Source of the DNA: a virus
Strand: one strand, 5' to 3'
IMG/VR virus record: IMGVR_UViG_3300037104_000191
Span: 1 to 43,923 of that record
Length of the DNA: 43,923 nt
Shown here: piece after piece, positions 41,446 to 43,923 of the stretch
Layout: each line of letters opens with the position of its first letter
Position numbering within the stretch: the first letter of the stretch is position 1
Made by a program: the position numbers and the translations under genes
The notes under the pieces: model-generated
What the model was told of the DNA's origin: nothing
Database searches by the model: none
The model's input: the letters and a program-made list of their open reading frames with translations, nothing else

Positions 41446-42831
41446 ATGTTAGACGTAGCGAGTCAAACGGTAGACGTAGACGATCCATTCAAAGATCTAA
41501 CCCCTCTGGATTTCGAGGATATTGTCATCAAGACATTATTCTTGAAACCAGAGCTTGGTAGTAAGATCTTTCCGAAGATTTCTCGTTCAACAATGGTGAA
41601 CGAAGAAAATGGCAAGATCATTGAAGCTGTTAAAAGTTTCTTTGCTCTGCAAGGTAGATACCCAGGGCCTAAAGAATTCTACGATCTCTACTTAACAGAT
41701 GAAAATGTTAAGAAGAAGTTCAAGGAAATAGGAAATGTATCTATTCGTCAATACGACGATGGGTATTTGAAAGATAAGCTCCAAGAATTTGTTAGGATGC
41801 GATTGACATTCAGCAGATTAATGGAAGCAAGTGCGAAGATCAAAAGCACTGGTGACGTTACAGCCATTAACGCAAAAATTCTAGAAGGATTTGCTGAAGC
41901 TGTTTCTTTCGCCATTGAATCCAAGACTGGAATTTCTGCAAAGAAGGACATGGGTTCCTTCGTAGATTATTTGAATGCGCCTAATTCATTCATTCCTACA
42001 TTCTCTCCAACTTTAAATCACTATATTGGAGGCGGCTATGCATCTAAAGCATTGACAGTCTGGTATGGTGAATCTAATATGGGTAAGACGACATACTTGT
42101 GTAATGACGCTGCCTATATATTCTCTCAGGGTTTTGATGTTTTGTATGTGACTCTGGAAATGGATCGACAGGAAATCATGAAGAAGGTTGTAGCAAATCT
42201 TCTTGAGATTCCAGTACATGCATTGAAGAATTACGACGTTAAGTTCTTCGAAGATAAAATCCGAGAAATTAGTTCATCTGACTTGAGAATCTTAGAATGG
42301 CCTTCATTCGAAGTTAATTCTCTAGATATTCAGAATGCAATTAAGGATCTACAAATTAAAGAGGGCTTTAAACCCCATATTATATTCTTGGATTACATCA
42401 ACTGCATGTCTTCAAATAGAGCTGCAACTGGCGGCGGAAAGAAGCATGAAGACCTTGGATATATTACCAAGGAAATTGAGAACCTAGCTAAGCAGCTCGA
42501 CGTACCTATAGTTACCTGTTCCCAATTCAATAGGAATGGTTACGGAAACAATAAGGCAGGTCCGAAGGATGTTGGAGAATCCATCGACATCTACAAGTAT
42601 TCAGCTAACGGTATTGCTATTTTGCGAGATCCCACGATGATCGCGAACGGCCTGTACGAGCTGAACATCATCAAGAACCGCTACGGACCTCGCGACATTG
42701 CTTTCCTGGCTAAGGGTTTTGCTGATATAATGAAGTTCAGAGACGCTACAGATAACGAGATGCAGAGCTTAAGAACTAATGAAGACTCGGCAAGCGAAAT
42801 TTTAAGCGAAGCGAGGAACTTCCCTAAATGA
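41446..42831 (+). CDS. 41: Replicative DNA helicase, gp41-like (DnaB family)
   Basis: The 461-aa protein has the DnaB/gp41 layout: helical N-terminal domain, then a RecA-like ATPase with Walker A YGESNMGKTTY (residues 207-217), VLYVTLEMDRQEIMKK (motif 1a), Walker B HIIFLDYINCM, and VTCSQFNRNGY (motif 3). Length agrees with T4 gp41 (475 aa). It unwinds the fork ahead of gp43. AAAGGAGA is 5-6 nt before ATG 41446, and it follows uvsX by 19 bp, so they are co-transcribed. A short stretch near 42620-42700 uses noticeably more G/C-rich codons. Confidence 0.95.
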   Translation: MLDVASQTVDVDDPFKDLTPLDFEDIVIKTLFLKPELGSKIFPKISRSTMVNEENGKIIEAVKSFFALQGRYPGPKEFYDLYLTDENVKKKFKEIGNVSIRQYDDGYLKDKLQEFVRMRLTFSRLMEASAKIKSTGDVTAINAKILEGFAEAVSFAIESKTGISAKKDMGSFVDYLNAPNSFIPTFSPTLNHYIGGGYASKALTVWYGESNMGKTTYLCNDAAYIFSQGFDVLYVTLEMDRQEIMKKVVANLLEIPVHALKNYDVKFFEDKIREISSSDLRILEWPSFEVNSLDIQNAIKDLQIKEGFKPHIIFLDYINCMSSNRAATGGGKKHEDLGYITKEIENLAKQLDVPIVTCSQFNRNGYGNNKAGPKDVGESIDIYKYSANGIAILRDPTMIANGLYELNIIKNRYGPRDIAFLAKGFADIMKFRDATDNEMQSLRTNEDSASEILSEARNFPK

Positions 42832-43124
42832 TTTTGAGTAACTGGATTGATGTTATCAATGAGCGTTTCTTAGCCTACGGAATGAGCCTTTCTTCGGACG
42901 AGTCCATTTTGAACTCCAAGAAGATAGCTTTTAATCAGGTTCTTCGAGATCTAAAGCAGAAATATCCACATAAGAAACTATGGCATCTGATTCTCGCTAT
43001 GCGAGATCATTATGAAATAGAGTTCTTGATAGATTTGCTGGATGATGAGAATCGACTTGATATTAGAAGTGAAGTGGCTCAGGATAATGGGCTAATTCTC
43101 GCAAAGAAAAGAAAGAGGCACTAA
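42828..43124 (+). CDS. Small protein between gp41 and gp32, possible gp33-like coactivator
   Basis: ATG 42828 overlaps the gp41 stop (ATGA). The 98-aa helical protein has a segment (EIEFLIDLLDDENRLDIRSE, then VAQDNGLI) that can be aligned by eye with the end of T4 gp33 (IIEKIQSEAIDENLL). In T4 the order is 33-59-32, so the place fits gp33 or the gp59 loader. The C-terminus here is basic (KKRKRH) and lacks the clamp-binding tail of T4 gp33. The match is weak; the call is tentative. Confidence 0.6.
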   Translation: MILSNWIDVINERFLAYGMSLSSDESILNSKKIAFNQVLRDLKQKYPHKKLWHLILAMRDHYEIEFLIDLLDDENRLDIRSEVAQDNGLILAKKRKRH

Positions 43125-43125
43125 A

Positions 43126-43923
43126 GTGGACGCATTTTCCGATTTTGACGCACAATTTGAACAGACACTCGCACTCGTAAACGGGCCGACTGAGGATCAG
43201 AGAGATCCGAACCAGTTCCGTCCTTCCGTAGGTGATAAGAGGTCAGAATATCTCGCAACTCTGCGATTTATCCCACCCGCACAAGGGCCAATGTTCGTAA
43301 AGAAGGTTGTCCACTTTATCAAGGTTGGTAATCGTACAGTTCGACTAATCTGTCCTAAGACTCACGACGATAAGGCACAGTGTGACGTATGCTCGGACAA
43401 CATTCAGTCCCATCGTTCCAAGATTCCTGCTCTTGTTGAAAGAGCACGGGCTCATGGAAATAAGACTCGCTGGGTTGCAAACGTCCTAGTATTAGAGGAT
43501 AGTGCATTCGCAGACAATGCAGGCCGTGTGATGTGGTGGGAATTCCCGAACCAGATCATGGAATACATTGAGAAGTTGAATAATCCTCCCAATCCGCGCA
43601 TACCATCTATCAACGCATTCCATCATATCAAGGGTGCAGACTTTTTCCTCTGCATGAAGCAAGTTGATGGATTTACGAAGTACGACGGATCTCAGTTCTT
43701 GACCGCTGGAGGGACAACCCCTATTGGCGACGAGGCTTACATCAGTCAGGTTCGTTCCTTGTGTCACGATATTCAAAGCCAAATCATCATTCCTTCGCAA
43801 GAAGAGATTGCTGATATTATGGCTAAGGCAGGTACAGTTCCCAATGCAGGTGTTCAAAAGACATATGCAAATGTGAACGCAGGTTTTTCTGGCGGTAATG
43901 GGCCTTCGGCTCCTTCCGTTGGT
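43126..43923 (+). CDS. 32: Single-stranded DNA-binding protein gp32, 3' end outside window
   Basis: GTG 43126 starts 1 bp after the previous stop, with AGAGG about 8 nt upstream. The frame is open to the window end (266 residues so far). His63, Cys76, Cys86 and Cys89 (in VVHFIKVG, LICPKTH and QCDVC) have the same spacing as the zinc ligands His64, Cys77, Cys87 and Cys90 of T4 gp32, followed by an OB-fold with WVANVLVLEDSAF and MWWEFPNQIMEYIEKL. The last residues are Gly/Asn/Ser-rich, the start of the acidic C-terminal region. Codon bias indicates high expression. It coats ssDNA for gp43, gp41 and UvsX/UvsY. Confidence 0.94.
   Translation, partial: MDAFSDFDAQFEQTLALVNGPTEDQRDPNQFRPSVGDKRSEYLATLRFIPPAQGPMFVKKVVHFIKVGNRTVRLICPKTHDDKAQCDVCSDNIQSHRSKIPALVERARAHGNKTRWVANVLVLEDSAFADNAGRVMWWEFPNQIMEYIEKLNNPPNPRIPSINAFHHIKGADFFLCMKQVDGFTKYDGSQFLTAGGTTPIGDEAYISQVRSLCHDIQSQIIIPSQEEIADIMAKAGTVPNAGVQKTYANVNAGFSGGNGPSAPSVG

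Noticed and set aside
43492-43857. 121-aa minus-strand ORF at the window end
   Set aside because: Antisense to gp32, whose zinc ligands and codon bias show the plus strand is coding.

Overview
This window looks like part of a large T4-like (Tevenvirinae-related) myovirus genome, AT-rich and densely packed, with no tRNA, rRNA, IS element or CRISPR array that I can see. T4 core proteins recognised from their motifs are: tail tube gp19, portal gp20, prohead protease gp21, scaffold gp22, major capsid gp23, a neck protein resembling gp13, UvsW and UvsY, gp46/gp47, the late sigma factor gp55, DNA polymerase gp43, UvsX, helicase gp41 and ssDNA-binding protein gp32 (cut by the window end). The host cannot be read from the sequence. 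Frequent leaderless starts, and a metallophosphoesterase of a type I associate from memory with actinobacteriophages, would fit a host that tolerates leaderless mRNA, but this is a guess.

Layout. Positions 1-16824: late virion genes on the + strand (three large unrecognised virion proteins, tail tube, an abundant acidic repeat protein with its own promoter and terminator, four or five unknown proteins, then portal, a 54-aa ORF, protease, scaffold, major capsid). Positions 16955-25266: a mixed-strand region with a small + gene, a - late gene, neck protein (+), a - operon with a full-length sigma-70-type factor, a + late gene, a - late gene, and the - operon uvsY-uvsW. Positions 25267-25818: the only long non-coding stretch, with a dense cluster of AGTCT/AGACT pentamers. 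Positions 25819-34865: an intein-containing phosphoesterase, gp46, a pentapeptide-repeat protein, an ankyrin-like protein, gp55, a HAD phosphatase and gp47. Positions 34881-43923: glycosyltransferase, polymerase, a PTH2-like protein, uvsX, gp41, a possible gp33 and gp32.

How it works together. Two promoter classes stand out. Late-type sites carry TAAATA (T4 consensus TATAAATA, read by gp55). Host-type sites carry an extended -10 (TGN-TAYAAT-like). In both classes many motifs lie exactly 5-7 nt from a start codon with no Shine-Dalgarno sequence, so transcription should begin at or next to the first base of the start codon. Other genes under the same motifs have ordinary leaders with a ribosome-binding site. 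The phage encodes both a gp55-type sigma, with a large insertion, and a full-length sigma-70-type factor.

Most notable: the leaderless promoter architecture, the two sigma factors, a homing-endonuclease intein inserted into the GNHD active-site motif, a CTT-TGA (prfB-like) +1 frameshift junction, the AGTCT repeat cluster, a dyad at the DNA polymerase promoter/RBS, and an HTDS variant of polymerase motif C.
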